A stretch of DNA of 17,656 nucleotides from NCBI GenBank assembly GCA_027037155.1, contig JALWBK010000316.1, positions 1 through 17,656 of the forward strand, read 5' to 3'. This DNA is from a bacterium. Its GTDB lineage: Bacteria > Thermosulfidibacterota > Thermosulfidibacteria > Thermosulfidibacterales > Thermosulfidibacteraceae. Positions 8,434 to 16,617 of this stretch are shown piece by piece (the first letter of the stretch is position 1; every line of letters begins with the position of its first letter). The notes under the pieces were generated by a model, which saw nothing but the letters and a program-made list of their open reading frames with translations, was not told where the DNA came from and did no database searches. A program made the position numbers and the translations under genes.

Positions 8434-8462
8434 ATTATAATAAAGACAGCAACCATTGAGAA
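8434..8462 (-). promoter_or_regulatory. Sigma70-like promoter for the DUF3343-csd-yedF-selD operon
   Basis: On the minus strand, TTCTCA (8462-8457) is separated by 17 bases from a perfect TATAAT (8439-8434), giving an expected start near 8427. It sits in the 79-base gap between the M23 peptidase stop (8465) and DUF3343. No intrinsic terminator is visible after the peptidase gene, so read-through from it may add to this promoter. Confidence 0.6.
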
Positions 8463-8464
8463 AA

Positions 8465-9664
8465 CTAATTAGCTTTAAACTTGGTAAGATTTAAAGATGC
8501 CACCATGCGGTCAAGCTCTTCTAACTGAGCCCTTATGTAGGACAAAGCCTTACCCTTTAGCCTCTTCCTAACAATCCTATAGTACTTACCTCTTGAGTGT
8601 CTCGCCAAAAACCTCAAGGGATTGACGAATCTGCCGTTCACCCTGATCCTAAAGTCCAAATGAGGGCCAGTTGCAAGACCAGACATACCCACGTAACCTA
8701 TAACCTGCCCCTTCTTAACCTTCCGGCCAACCCTCAAACCCTTAGCGTATCTCGCCAGGTGAGCGTACTGGGTAACAATGCCCTTATCGTGTTTAATCTT
8801 TACCGTTCTTCCATATCCTCTCATCCAGCCCTTCCATATTACCACACCATCTGCCACGCTCTTAACGGGAGTGCCGTAAGGAGCGGCGTAATCCACCCCG
8901 AGATGGGGTCTCACCACACCGAGAATGGGATGAAGCCTGTGCCAGGTGTAGTAGCTCGAAATCCTCCTGTACCTCAGAGGAGCCGAGAGCCAACCATCAT
9001 CTATAGGCGAGGCAAGGTACTTACCCACCAAAGAGACTCCCCTACTGTCGTAGTACGCTCCCTTGTAATAAACGGCTTTACCTTTGACTTTCTGCCCGAT
9101 ATACTCCGCAACCAGTATCTTACCGTACTTGGTGTTGCCAAAGCTATCCTTGAGGTACTCACATATAAAGGCATAGGTGTCACCAGGCCTTGTCCAGGTC
9201 CTGAAGTCTATTCTGTGTCTGAAGATCCTGGCAAATTGGTACGCAAGTCCTGGATCTCCTGTGCGCTCGTATATTGAATCGTATATGGAATCACCGCTTC
9301 CCAAAACCCCTGCTATAAGCCTCTTTTCAACCGTGACCTTCACTTTTTTCTTAGAAAGGGCAAGCCTGCGAAGATCCACCTCGTATATTTCACCGACATC
9401 ATAAGGGATCACAAGTTTGACAGGGATATTGCCCTCGTACTCTATTATGTACTTAAAACCTACGCCTATGCCTTCCGCTTTTATACGACGCTCAATAAGG
9501 GCACCCACTCTGTTGGCCTCATCGGGACTTATGTTGTGATCAATGAGAGACTTCACCAAAGTCTCAGATCTTCCAATGACTACCAACTGCTGGGAAGCCA
9601 CAGCTGGAAAAAGCGCAAAAAAAGAGAAGACAAAAAGTAGCGAAGCCTTTATCATCAAGCGCAT
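8465..9664 (-). CDS. Secreted M23-family (LytM-like) peptidoglycan endopeptidase with HLD in place of HLH
   Basis: Periplasmic cell-wall metallopeptidase or LytM-domain regulator of 399 residues. A Sec signal peptide is seen ([20 protein letters not shown], then AVAS, cleavage near residue 24). Residues ~30-230 form an N-terminal region of OapA/LysM-like or unassigned type with [21 protein letters not shown]. The M23 domain spans ~235-350: H254 and D258 in [16 protein letters not shown]302 in QYAHLARY, then [16 protein letters not shown] with H335 and D337. The usual last motif is HxH, whose second His binds zinc; here it is Asp. A basic C-terminal helix follows. The start is ATG at 9664, with GAGGAGG ten bases upstream. 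Whether it is an active peptidase or an amidase activator of the degenerate LytM kind is open. Confidence 0.9.
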   Translation of the reverse strand: MRLMIKASLLFVFSFFALFPAVASQQLVVIGRSETLVKSLIDHNISPDEANRVGALIERRIKAEGIGVGFKYIIEYEGNIPVKLVIPYDVGEIYEVDLRRLALSKKKVKVTVEKRLIAGVLGSGDSIYDSIYERTGDPGLAYQFARIFRHRIDFRTWTRPGDTYAFICEYLKDSFGNTKYGKILVAEYIGQKVKGKAVYYKGAYYDSRGVSLVGKYLASPIDDGWLSAPLRYRRISSYYTWHRLHPILGVVRPHLGVDYAAPYGTPVKSVADGVVIWKGWMRGYGRTVKIKHDKGIVTQYAHLARYAKGLRVGRKVKKGQVIGYVGMSGLATGPHLDFRIRVNGRFVNPLRFLARHSRGKYYRIVRKRLKGKALSYIRAQLEELDRMVASLNLTKFKAN

Positions 9665-9693
9665 GCTCTCAAAACCTCCTCAACCACGCTGTT

Positions 9694-9723
9694 AGGCTAC
9701 CTTAAAGCAACCTCCCTTGTCAA
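9694..9723 (-). promoter_or_regulatory. Sigma70-like promoter for the M23 peptidase gene
   Basis: On the minus strand a perfect TTGACA (9723-9718) is followed after 18 bases by TAGCCT (9699-9694), which keeps the key T1, A2 and T6 of the -10 box. Transcription would start near 9687, leaving a ~23-base leader with GAGGAGG before the ATG at 9664. Confidence 0.5.
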
Positions 9724-9778
9724 CCATTTGCCTTACCCAGTACCAAAGTATATCTTCATTGTAAAAAGGCAAGGGAGG
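9711..9778. repeat. Separated 9-bp inverted repeat in the divergent intergenic region
   Basis: CCTCCCTTG at 9711-9719 and CAAGGGAGG at 9770-9778 are exact reverse complements 50 bases apart. The left arm overlaps the -35 region of the minus-strand promoter; the right arm contains the Shine-Dalgarno sequence of the plus-strand lipoprotein gene. It may be chance, a regulator site pair, or an RNA stem that hides the Shine-Dalgarno sequence if transcription starts upstream of 9711. Confidence 0.35.
9727..9754 (+). promoter_or_regulatory. Weak candidate promoter for the lipoprotein-paaK run
   Basis: TTTGCC (9727-9732) and TATATC (9749-9754) are 16 bases apart, upstream of the lipoprotein ATG at 9785. 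The match to consensus is modest, so this is only the best candidate in the 120-base divergent gap. Confidence 0.3.
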
Positions 9779-9784
9779 CGAGCC

Positions 9785-10528
9785 ATGCTAAAGCTCACCA
9801 GACAATTAGCAACAATCATAATAGGCCTAACCATACTGGCATGCTCCACCTACAACAACAGGGTCCAGCCCATCAGCATACCAGAGTACCAAAGCAACAA
9901 GATAGAGATAAATGGAGCCTACATCACAGCAAAGGCCTATTTGGACAGGGAAGAAGCGGAAAAGAGGTTCGGCTTTGACATTAGGGGAGCTGGGATACTG
10001 CCGGTGCAAGTTGTCATCCAAAATAATGGCAACCACACTATACTAATAGACGCCTCTCAAACACTGCTGATTGATGAAAAGGGCAACGGTTGGCCCCTGC
10101 TCTCTTTTGACCAGGTTTACGAAAGGATAAAGGATAAAGTGGATATCGGAGAAACCGCCAAAGGGACGCTAAAGCCTGGATTCTTAGGAGCTGCAGCAGG
10201 TGCCATTGTAGGAGCTGCCATCGGCATCCTAACCGGCGAGAATGTGGGGAAATCGGCTGGCAAAGGAGCGGCTGTAGGAGCTGCGGGAGGTGCTATTATA
10301 GGAGGTGCCCAAGCCTATGAGTCTGTTGAAGAGAAGGTGAAAGAGGATCTTGTAAACAAAACACTGAGGAACAGAGTGATCGCTCCAGGAGAGCTTGTTC
10401 ATGGCTTTCTCTTTTTCCCAGGATATAAAAACGAAGCCACTACCGCCAAGGTGCTGAGACTGGCTTTAAGGTTCGACAAGTCCAAAAGGCTGCAAGTGAT
10501 TGATATACCACTTACATTGCAAAAGTAG
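9785..10528 (+). CDS. Lipoprotein with glycine-zipper segment, function unknown
   Basis: A 247-residue envelope lipoprotein that I cannot assign to a named function. The signal peptide [20 protein letters not shown] ends in a good lipobox (LAC, Cys20 lipidated). The mature part has a β-rich region, [20 protein letters not shown] then [19 protein letters not shown], that resembles domains of unknown function in other lipoproteins. A glycine-zipper stretch (residues ~132-176: [20 protein letters not shown], then [20 protein letters not shown]) could insert into or cross a membrane. The C-terminus is a soluble β region ([16 protein letters not shown]). The start is ATG at 9785, with GGAGG six bases upstream; an in-frame ATG at 9728 would put a charged run before the signal peptide and is unlikely. 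It precedes paaK by 45 bases and may share its transcript. Confidence 0.82.
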   Translation: MLKLTRQLATIIIGLTILACSTYNNRVQPISIPEYQSNKIEINGAYITAKAYLDREEAEKRFGFDIRGAGILPVQVVIQNNGNHTILIDASQTLLIDEKGNGWPLLSFDQVYERIKDKVDIGETAKGTLKPGFLGAAAGAIVGAAIGILTGENVGKSAGKGAAVGAAGGAIIGGAQAYESVEEKVKEDLVNKTLRNRVIAPGELVHGFLFFPGYKNEATTAKVLRLALRFDKSKRLQVIDIPLTLQK

Positions 10529-10573
10529 CCTTTTTCTGTTAACGCATTCTCCAAATCTACAGGGGGTAAGGCC

Positions 10574-11890
10574 ATGATTTGGAACGATGAGATGGAGACG
10601 TTGCCAAGGGAGGCACTGGAAGCCCTCCAGTTGAAGAGACTCAAACAGGTGGTTGAAAGGGTGTACGCCACCGTTCCCTTCTACCGCAAGAAGTTCCAGG
10701 AAGCGGGAATCACACCCGATGACATAAAGTCTCTGGACGATCTCAAAAGACTTCCCTTCACCACTAAAGAAGATCTCAGGGAAAACTACCCCTTTGGAAT
10801 GTTTGCCGTACCTTTGAAGCAGGTTGTGAGAATACACGCCTCCTCTGGTACCACTGGAAAGCCTACGGTGGTGGGATACACTAAGAGAGATATAGAAACC
10901 TGGTCTGAACTTATGGCAAGGTCCCTATACGCTGCCGGGGTAACCAAAGAAGACATCATACAAAACGCCTATGGCTATGGGCTCTTCACAGGAGGATTAG
11001 GCGTCCACTACGGAGCCGAGAAGATAGGAGCCACCGTAATCCCTATATCTGGAGGACACTCCAAAAGGCAGATCATGATCATGAAGGATTTTGGTGCCAC
11101 GGTGCTGACGTGTACCCCTTCTTACGCCCTACACTTAGCCGAAGTGGCTGAGGAGATGGGGGTTGAGCCAAGATCAACCATTCTAAAGGTGGGCATATTC
11201 GGAGCAGAGCCCTGGACCGAGGAGATGAGAAGGGAAATTGAAGAGCTCTGGAACATCAAGGCCATAGACATATACGGTCTATCTGAAATCATCGGACCGG
11301 GCGTATCTATAGAGTGCGAGGAGGCACAGAACGGTCTTCACATCTTTGAGGACCACTTCATACCGGAAATCATAGATCCCGAAACAGGAGAAAACCTACC
11401 TTACGGTGAGTACGGGGAACTGGTTATCACCACCATCACAAAAGAGGCTTTCCCCGTCATAAGGTACAGAACCAGGGATATAACGAGACTGATCAAGGAG
11501 CCCTGCATCTGCGGAAGAACCTTCGTAAGGATGGACAGAGTCAGAGGCAGAACCGACGATATGCTCATCATCAGAGGAGTCAATGTTTTCCCGTCCCAGA
11601 TTGAGGAGATACTCATAAGTACCAAGGGTGTACTGCCTCACTACATGATTATCGTGGATCGCGAAGGCACTTTGGATACCTTAGAGGTACAAGTGGAAGT
11701 GGACGAGAAGATCTTTTCTGATGAGGTGAGGAAACTTCAGCAGCTTGCCCGCAAGATTGAACAGAACATCAAGGAAACCATCGGCATCTCGGCAAAGGTG
11801 AAGCTCGTTGAACCCAAAACGCTGCAGAGGTTTGAGGGCAAGGCAAGAAGGGTTATTGACAAAAGAAAGCTTTTCAACGGAGGTAAGTGA
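10574..11890 (+). CDS. paaK: Phenylacetate-CoA ligase family protein, copy 1
   Basis: Adenylate-forming enzyme that joins an aryl-acetate (phenylacetate, indoleacetate or 4-hydroxyphenylacetate) to CoA with ATP. It is 438 residues, the standard PaaK length. Motifs: the P-loop-like [75 protein letters not shown], the ATP-binding YRTRDITRL with the family PCICGRTF, and the C-terminal hinge [22 protein letters not shown] at 10574 follows AGGGGG by seven bases. The 3' end shares one base with the next ATG (TGATG). A closely related copy lies at 12331-13665 beyond the ACT gene, so this arose by tandem duplication. The neighbouring IorA supports aromatic substrates, but the exact acid is not readable. 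Confidence 0.94.
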   Translation: MIWNDEMETLPREALEALQLKRLKQVVERVYATVPFYRKKFQEAGITPDDIKSLDDLKRLPFTTKEDLRENYPFGMFAVPLKQVVRIHASSGTTGKPTVVGYTKRDIETWSELMARSLYAAGVTKEDIIQNAYGYGLFTGGLGVHYGAEKIGATVIPISGGHSKRQIMIMKDFGATVLTCTPSYALHLAEVAEEMGVEPRSTILKVGIFGAEPWTEEMRREIEELWNIKAIDIYGLSEIIGPGVSIECEEAQNGLHIFEDHFIPEIIDPETGENLPYGEYGELVITTITKEAFPVIRYRTRDITRLIKEPCICGRTFVRMDRVRGRTDDMLIIRGVNVFPSQIEEILISTKGVLPHYMIIVDREGTLDTLEVQVEVDEKIFSDEVRKLQQLARKIEQNIKETIGISAKVKLVEPKTLQRFEGKARRVIDKRKLFNGGK

Positions 11891-12321
11891 TGAAGGTAGA
11901 ACAGATATCGGTATTTTTAGAAAACAGGGCCGGAAGGCTAGCGGAGGTAGCAGAGATATTGGGCAAAAACGGAATAAACATCCGCGCCCTATCCCTTGCC
12001 GACACCACTGACTTTGGAATACTAAGGCTCATCGTAAACGACAGGGAAAAGGCCAAAGAGGTGCTGAAGGAAGCTGGATTTACCGTGGGGATCACTGAAG
12101 TGGTGGCGGTTGAAGTGGATGACGAACCAGGGGGACTTGCCAAGATACTCACTCCCCTTTCCGAAGAAGGGATAAACGTGGAGTACATGTACGCCTTCGT
12201 GGAGAAAAGCCGCAATAAAGCCGTCCTCATCTTCAGGTTTGAAAACACCGACAAGGCAATAGAGGTGCTCGCCAAGAACAACATAACCATTCTGGATGGA
12301 GAACAGGTATACAGTCTGTAG
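11890..12321 (+). CDS. Tandem ACT-domain protein (amino-acid-binding regulator)
   Basis: A stand-alone protein of 143 residues made of two ACT repeats: residues ~4-70 ([20 protein letters not shown], then [24 protein letters not shown]) and ~72-141 ([20 protein letters not shown], then [20 protein letters not shown]). Each has the GxLA(E/K) turn typical of ligand-binding ACT domains. There is no catalytic domain. ACT domains usually bind amino acids. Proteins of this type are often encoded next to PaaK-type ligases and indolepyruvate oxidoreductases, so an aromatic amino acid is the likely ligand (inference). The start is ATG at 11890, after GGAGGT with five bases' spacing, sharing one base with the upstream stop; GTG at 11887 is an alternative. 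A role in allosteric control of the neighbouring ligases is possible. Confidence 0.92.
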   Translation: MKVEQISVFLENRAGRLAEVAEILGKNGINIRALSLADTTDFGILRLIVNDREKAKEVLKEAGFTVGITEVVAVEVDDEPGGLAKILTPLSEEGINVEYMYAFVEKSRNKAVLIFRFENTDKAIEVLAKNNITILDGEQVYSL

Positions 12322-12330
12322 GAGGGAAGA

Positions 12331-13665
12331 ATGATATTTGAGCCCGAGTTTGAGTGTATGCCACCGGATGAACTTAGGATTCTGCAACTTTACCGCCTTA
12401 AAAGACAGCTAAGGCGTGTGTACGAGCGAGTGAAACCCTACAGGGAGAAGATGGAGAAGGCTGGGGTAAAGCCCGACGACATAAAGAGTCTTGAAGACAT
12501 CAAGTACCTTCCCTTCACCACCAAAGACGACTTCAGAGAAAACTACCCCTACGGACTCTTTGCCACGGACATGGAAGAAATCGTAAGGGTACACTCCTCC
12601 TCCGGTACCACAGGAAAGCCCACCGTTGTGGGATATACCAAAAGAGATCTTGAAACATGGGCCACTCTCACCGCTAGGGTTTTAGCCGCAGGCGGTGTAA
12701 GAAAGCGCGATATAGTTCAGATAGCCTTTGGCTACGGCCTTTTCACCGGTGGATTTGGACTACACTACGGGGTGGAAAAGTTAGGTGCCACCGTCATCCC
12801 CGTCTCATCGGGTCAAACTAAAAGGCAGATCATGATCATGAAGGACTATGGCACAACGGCACTTGTATGCACCCCTTCATACGCTCTACACATTGCCGAA
12901 ACCCTTGAGGAAATGAGAATTGATCCCAAGGAGCTAAAACTAAGGGTGGGCCTGTTCGGTGCAGAGCCTTGGACCGAAAGCATGAGACAGGAGATAGAGA
13001 AGAGACTCCACATAGATGCAACCGACAACTACGGTCTCTCAGAGGTGATGGGACCAGGAGTATCTGGCGAGTGTATTGAAGCCAAAAGCGGGCTCCACAT
13101 CTTTGAAGATCACTTCTATCCTGAGATCATAAATCCAGAAACGGGAAAGCCACTGCCTGAGGGCGAGTGGGGAGAACTTGTGATAACCACCCTGACGAAG
13201 GAGGGACTACCCCTCATAAGGTACAGAACAAGGGACATTACCAAGCTCTATAGGGAAGAGTGTCCCTGCGGCAGAACCCTCATAAAGATGGCGAAGCCAA
13301 GCGGCAGGACCGACGACATGCTCATCATCAGAGGTGTCAACATATTCCCATCACAGGTAGAGGAAGCCCTGTTAGAGATAGAAGGAGCGAGCCCCCACTT
13401 CCAGATAGTGGTGGACAGAAAGGGTCACCTTGACGAGATGGAAGTATGGGTAGAAGCCTCAGAACACCTGTTCTTTGACTCCATGCGTAAGCAAAAAGAG
13501 CTCTTAGACAGGATCACCGACCACCTCCAGCAAAGCCTTGGAATAAAGGTAAAGGTAAAGCTGGTTGAACCCAAAACCTTGGAGAGAACCAGCGGCAAAG
13601 CAAAAAGAGTGATAGACAGGAGGGATCTCCCAAAGTATGTGCCAGAAAAGTACCTTAAAAACTAA
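12331..13665 (+). CDS. paaK: Phenylacetate-CoA ligase family protein, copy 2
   Basis: Second aryl-acetate-CoA ligase, 444 residues, clearly paralogous to the copy at 10574. Long identical or near-identical stretches include [72 protein letters not shown] with CPCGRTL, and [19 protein letters not shown]. Differences concentrate in the N-terminal ~30 residues, around [11 protein letters not shown] versus [11 protein letters not shown], and in the C-terminal ~70 residues, so the two could differ in acid specificity. The ATG at 12331 follows GGAGGG by four bases. The last 29 bases overlap the start of the iorA gene, so the ligase and oxidoreductase subunit are likely translated together. Confidence 0.94.
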   Translation: MIFEPEFECMPPDELRILQLYRLKRQLRRVYERVKPYREKMEKAGVKPDDIKSLEDIKYLPFTTKDDFRENYPYGLFATDMEEIVRVHSSSGTTGKPTVVGYTKRDLETWATLTARVLAAGGVRKRDIVQIAFGYGLFTGGFGLHYGVEKLGATVIPVSSGQTKRQIMIMKDYGTTALVCTPSYALHIAETLEEMRIDPKELKLRVGLFGAEPWTESMRQEIEKRLHIDATDNYGLSEVMGPGVSGECIEAKSGLHIFEDHFYPEIINPETGKPLPEGEWGELVITTLTKEGLPLIRYRTRDITKLYREECPCGRTLIKMAKPSGRTDDMLIIRGVNIFPSQVEEALLEIEGASPHFQIVVDRKGHLDEMEVWVEASEHLFFDSMRKQKELLDRITDHLQQSLGIKVKVKLVEPKTLERTSGKAKRVIDRRDLPKYVPEKYLKN

Positions 13666-15370
13666 GTTTTTATTAGGCAACGAGGCTATAGCCGCAGGAG
13701 CCCTTAAGGGTGGGGTAAGATTTGCGGCATCATATCCTGGAACCCCATCATCAGAGATCCTGCCCGCTTTTTTCTCCCTCGCCAAGGAGTTCAACGTGGA
13801 GGTTGAAGGCGGCTGGATGATAAACGAAAAAGTTGCCTTTGAAGCCGCCCTCGCAGCAAGTTGGAGCCATGTGGATGCCATGGTCTCCATGAAGCAGGTG
13901 GGACTCAATGTGGCAGCAGACAGCCTCATGAGTGCAGCCTACACCGGCACAGAAGCGGGCTTCTTAGTTATATCTGTGGACGATCCCGGACCCTACAGCT
14001 CCCAAACCGAGCAGGACTCACGTTTCTTTGCCATGTTCGCCAAAGTACCGGCCTTTGATCCATCAAGCCCTCAAGATGCTTACACTTTAGTACAAGAGGC
14101 CTTGGATCTCTCCCGCAAGTTCAAAATCCCCGTTCTTGTAAGGCCTGTGCTAAGGGTAGCCCACTCACGGGAAAGCGTTGGGATTGAAGCCCCAGAAAAC
14201 AGCTCTCCAGCCCCAAAGTTCAACAAAAGGCCAGGGGTATGGACCGCTACTCCCAAGTTCAGGTACCAGCTCCACAAAGAGCTCAACGAGAAGATTGAGG
14301 CCATCTCCCAACTCTACAACCAGGAAATTGAGGAACAGCTCTCAAAGATAAAGTCCCACAGGATCTTCATAGCATCGGGCGCTTTGTACAACTACCTGTT
14401 GGATCTCGGAATAGAAGAGATTTTAAGGATAAAGATGCCCTTTCCCCTTGACGCCTCTCTCCTTGGCTCAATAGTTGAAAGCTTCAGAGAGGTCTGGGTT
14501 ATAGAGGAGACCTACCCGGTTATTGAGCTGCAGATCCCAGACAGAAGGAGGGTTAAGGGAAGGCTTAGTGGACATGTACCAAAAGAAGGGGAAATCACCC
14601 TCCAGAAGCTAAAAGAGATTATAGACCCTGCTGAAAGGCGCGTTCAGGTCCATTTTGAAGACAAAAAGCCCAGACTGTGCCCCGGCTGCGGCCACAGACC
14701 TGTCTTTTACGCCATGAGAAAGACCTTCCCCAAGGGAATATTCCCCGGAGACATCGGCTGCTACACTTTAGGCACCAACATAGGAGCGGTGGACACCTTT
14801 GTGTGTATGGGCTCATCCATCTCCATGGGATTATCCCTCGCACTACTGCTCAACAAAGAAAAAGAGCAGCCTGTTGTTTGCACCATAGGAGACTCCACCT
14901 TTCTTCACGCAGGCATACCTCCGCTGATTGAAGCCGTTGAAAAGAACGCCCCTATGGTGGTCGCCATCCTTGATAACCGCACCACCGCCATGACTGGGGG
15001 ACAGCCGGTAGCACAGACGGACCTTGAAGCATTAGTAAAGGGCTGCGGTGTGAAGAAGGTAGAAAAGGTCTTTGCATACGATTTTGAAAAGGTCTGCAAA
15101 AGCCTGAAGGACTGCTGGAGATACTCTTACCAAAACCGCACCCCTTCAGTACTTCTCTGTCAGTGTCCTTGCGTGGTTTTTGGACCGAAAAAGAGCTTCG
15201 GAACACCGCCAGAAGTCATTGAAGAAAAGTGCACCAACTGCGGTATATGCTACAAAATCTTTGAGTGCCCTGCCATATCAGAAAAAGACGGCAAGGTAGT
15301 AATAGACACAATACTTTGCACGGGATGTGGTGTATGCAGAAAGGTCTGCCCAGTAAACGCCATTCAGTAA
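13637..15370 (+). CDS. iorA: Indolepyruvate:ferredoxin oxidoreductase, alpha subunit
   Basis: Catalytic TPP- and iron-sulfur-containing subunit of IOR, which converts aryl-pyruvates plus CoA to aryl-acetyl-CoA, CO2 and reduced ferredoxin; the reverse carboxylation is possible in autotrophs. It is 577 residues. The pyrimidine-binding domain is ~10-180 ([28 protein letters not shown]). The TPP-binding domain is ~345-515 ([41 protein letters not shown] with N447 26 residues after the GDS). The C-terminal double 4Fe-4S region has C532, C535, C538, C544 and C561, C564, C567, C571. The ATG at 13637 lies 29 bases inside the paaK copy 2 3' end; no other start codon precedes [16 protein letters not shown]. 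The usual partner gene iorB is not adjacent. The htrA start lies inside its last 37 bases. Confidence 0.95.
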   Translation: MCQKSTLKTKFLLGNEAIAAGALKGGVRFAASYPGTPSSEILPAFFSLAKEFNVEVEGGWMINEKVAFEAALAASWSHVDAMVSMKQVGLNVAADSLMSAAYTGTEAGFLVISVDDPGPYSSQTEQDSRFFAMFAKVPAFDPSSPQDAYTLVQEALDLSRKFKIPVLVRPVLRVAHSRESVGIEAPENSSPAPKFNKRPGVWTATPKFRYQLHKELNEKIEAISQLYNQEIEEQLSKIKSHRIFIASGALYNYLLDLGIEEILRIKMPFPLDASLLGSIVESFREVWVIEETYPVIELQIPDRRRVKGRLSGHVPKEGEITLQKLKEIIDPAERRVQVHFEDKKPRLCPGCGHRPVFYAMRKTFPKGIFPGDIGCYTLGTNIGAVDTFVCMGSSISMGLSLALLLNKEKEQPVVCTIGDSTFLHAGIPPLIEAVEKNAPMVVAILDNRTTAMTGGQPVAQTDLEALVKGCGVKKVEKVFAYDFEKVCKSLKDCWRYSYQNRTPSVLLCQCPCVVFGPKKSFGTPPEVIEEKCTNCGICYKIFECPAISEKDGKVVIDTILCTGCGVCRKVCPVNAIQ

Positions 15371-16617
15371 TTGCCCTATTTTTTTTGCTTCTTACTGTTG
15401 GATCCAAAGCCCAGTGCCTTCCTGATCTAACCAAGGCTTTCAAGAAAGTGGCTCCCTCTGTGGTGAACATATTCACCGAAAAGAAGGTAAAGCTCAGGCC
15501 CAATAACCCCTACCAGTACTTTGCCCAGCTCTACGGAAAGCTGCCCAAAGAAATTACAAAGAGAAGCTTAGGATCTGGCGTAATATTCAGTGAAAACGGA
15601 TACATAGTGACCAACTACCACGTAGTTGCGGGCACCGACAGCATCAAAGTGATCCTCAAGGATGGAACGATACTACCTGCAAAATTAGTGGGATACGACA
15701 GAGGAACGGACATTGCCGTGCTCAAGGTGGATCCCAAGGGCCACAAGCTTGTTCCAGCCCCCTTAGGAGACTCTGACAAGCTTGAAATAGCCCAGTGGGT
15801 GCTTGCTATAGGAAACCCCTTCGGTCTCAGCTATACCGCCACGGCAGGCATAGTCTCGGCAAAGGGCAGAATCATAGGCGAAAGGGCGTACGACCAGTTC
15901 ATCCAAACGGATGCGTCCATCAACCCTGGAAACAGTGGAGGACCGCTGGTCAACGCAAAAGGTGAGGTTGTGGGAATAAACACCGCCGTTGTGAGAAATG
16001 CCCAGGGCATAGGCTTCGCCATACCCATAAATTTAGTAAAAAACGTCGTCACTCAGATCATAACCACTGGAAAGGTGGAAAGGGGATGGCTGGGTATAGT
16101 AGCCGAAGACACGCCTGAAGGTGCCAGGGTCACCGCCGTAATAAAGGGAGGACCTGCAGAAAGAGCCGGCATCAAGAAGGGAGATATCATCCTCAGCTTC
16201 AACGGCAAACCTGTGAAAAAGACCTCAGACCTACCCCTATGGACCGCCGAGACCAAACCAGGAAGCACAGTGATCCTTGAAATACTGAGAAACGGTAAAA
16301 AGATTAGAAAAAAGCTGACAGTTGGCACTCTTAAAGAGACGCTCCTTTCCTCAAGAAGCAGAAAGATCTTGAATGCCATAGGCATAAAAATCAAAAAGGA
16401 CAAACACAGCTTTTACGTGGCAGAGGTGAAACCCAAAAGCCCAGCTTCCCAATCCATGGTAAAGCCGAAAGACAGGATTCTTGAGATAAACAGAGTCCCT
16501 ATAAAAACTTCTGAAGATATTGACAAAGCCTTGAGTCAGGTAAGAAGCGGCGACTTTATCTTAATGAAGGTAAAAAGAAAAAACAGAAAGCTTTACATTG
16601 CGATACCGGTACCCTGA
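15334..16617 (+). CDS. HtrA/Deg-type periplasmic serine endoprotease with two PDZ domains
   Basis: Periplasmic quality-control protease of the DegP/DegQ/DegS superfamily, 427 residues. A Sec signal peptide is seen (basic [10 protein letters not shown], hydrophobic [12 protein letters not shown], cleavage near SKA-Q at 26-27). The trypsin-like domain carries the full triad: H96 (TNYHVVAG), D126 (RGTDIAVLK) and S201 (NPGNSGGPL). PDZ1 is ~250-335 (GWLGIVAED, GGPAERAGIKKGDIILSFNG) and a more diverged PDZ2 ~345-425 (KPKSPASQSMVKPKDRILEI). ATG at 15334 is chosen because it puts the basic n-region directly before the hydrophobic core; ATG at 15325 or further upstream would add a Cys-rich stretch. 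The start overlaps iorA by 37 bases and lacks a strong Shine-Dalgarno sequence, so it may depend on coupled translation. The 3' end overlaps the convergent lpxC. Confidence 0.93.
   Translation: MQKGLPSKRHSVIALFFLLLTVGSKAQCLPDLTKAFKKVAPSVVNIFTEKKVKLRPNNPYQYFAQLYGKLPKEITKRSLGSGVIFSENGYIVTNYHVVAGTDSIKVILKDGTILPAKLVGYDRGTDIAVLKVDPKGHKLVPAPLGDSDKLEIAQWVLAIGNPFGLSYTATAGIVSAKGRIIGERAYDQFIQTDASINPGNSGGPLVNAKGEVVGINTAVVRNAQGIGFAIPINLVKNVVTQIITTGKVERGWLGIVAEDTPEGARVTAVIKGGPAERAGIKKGDIILSFNGKPVKKTSDLPLWTAETKPGSTVILEILRNGKKIRKKLTVGTLKETLLSSRSRKILNAIGIKIKKDKHSFYVAEVKPKSPASQSMVKPKDRILEINRVPIKTSEDIDKALSQVRSGDFILMKVKRKNRKLYIAIPVP

Noticed and set aside
8597..9277. Plus-strand open frame of 226 codons antisense to the M23 peptidase
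   Set aside because: Shadow frame with no domain or start signals; the peptidase on the other strand is convincing.
15265..15333. Upstream start for htrA at 15265
   Set aside because: It would place a Cys/His-rich stretch before the signal peptide, derived from the iorA iron-sulfur coding region in another frame.
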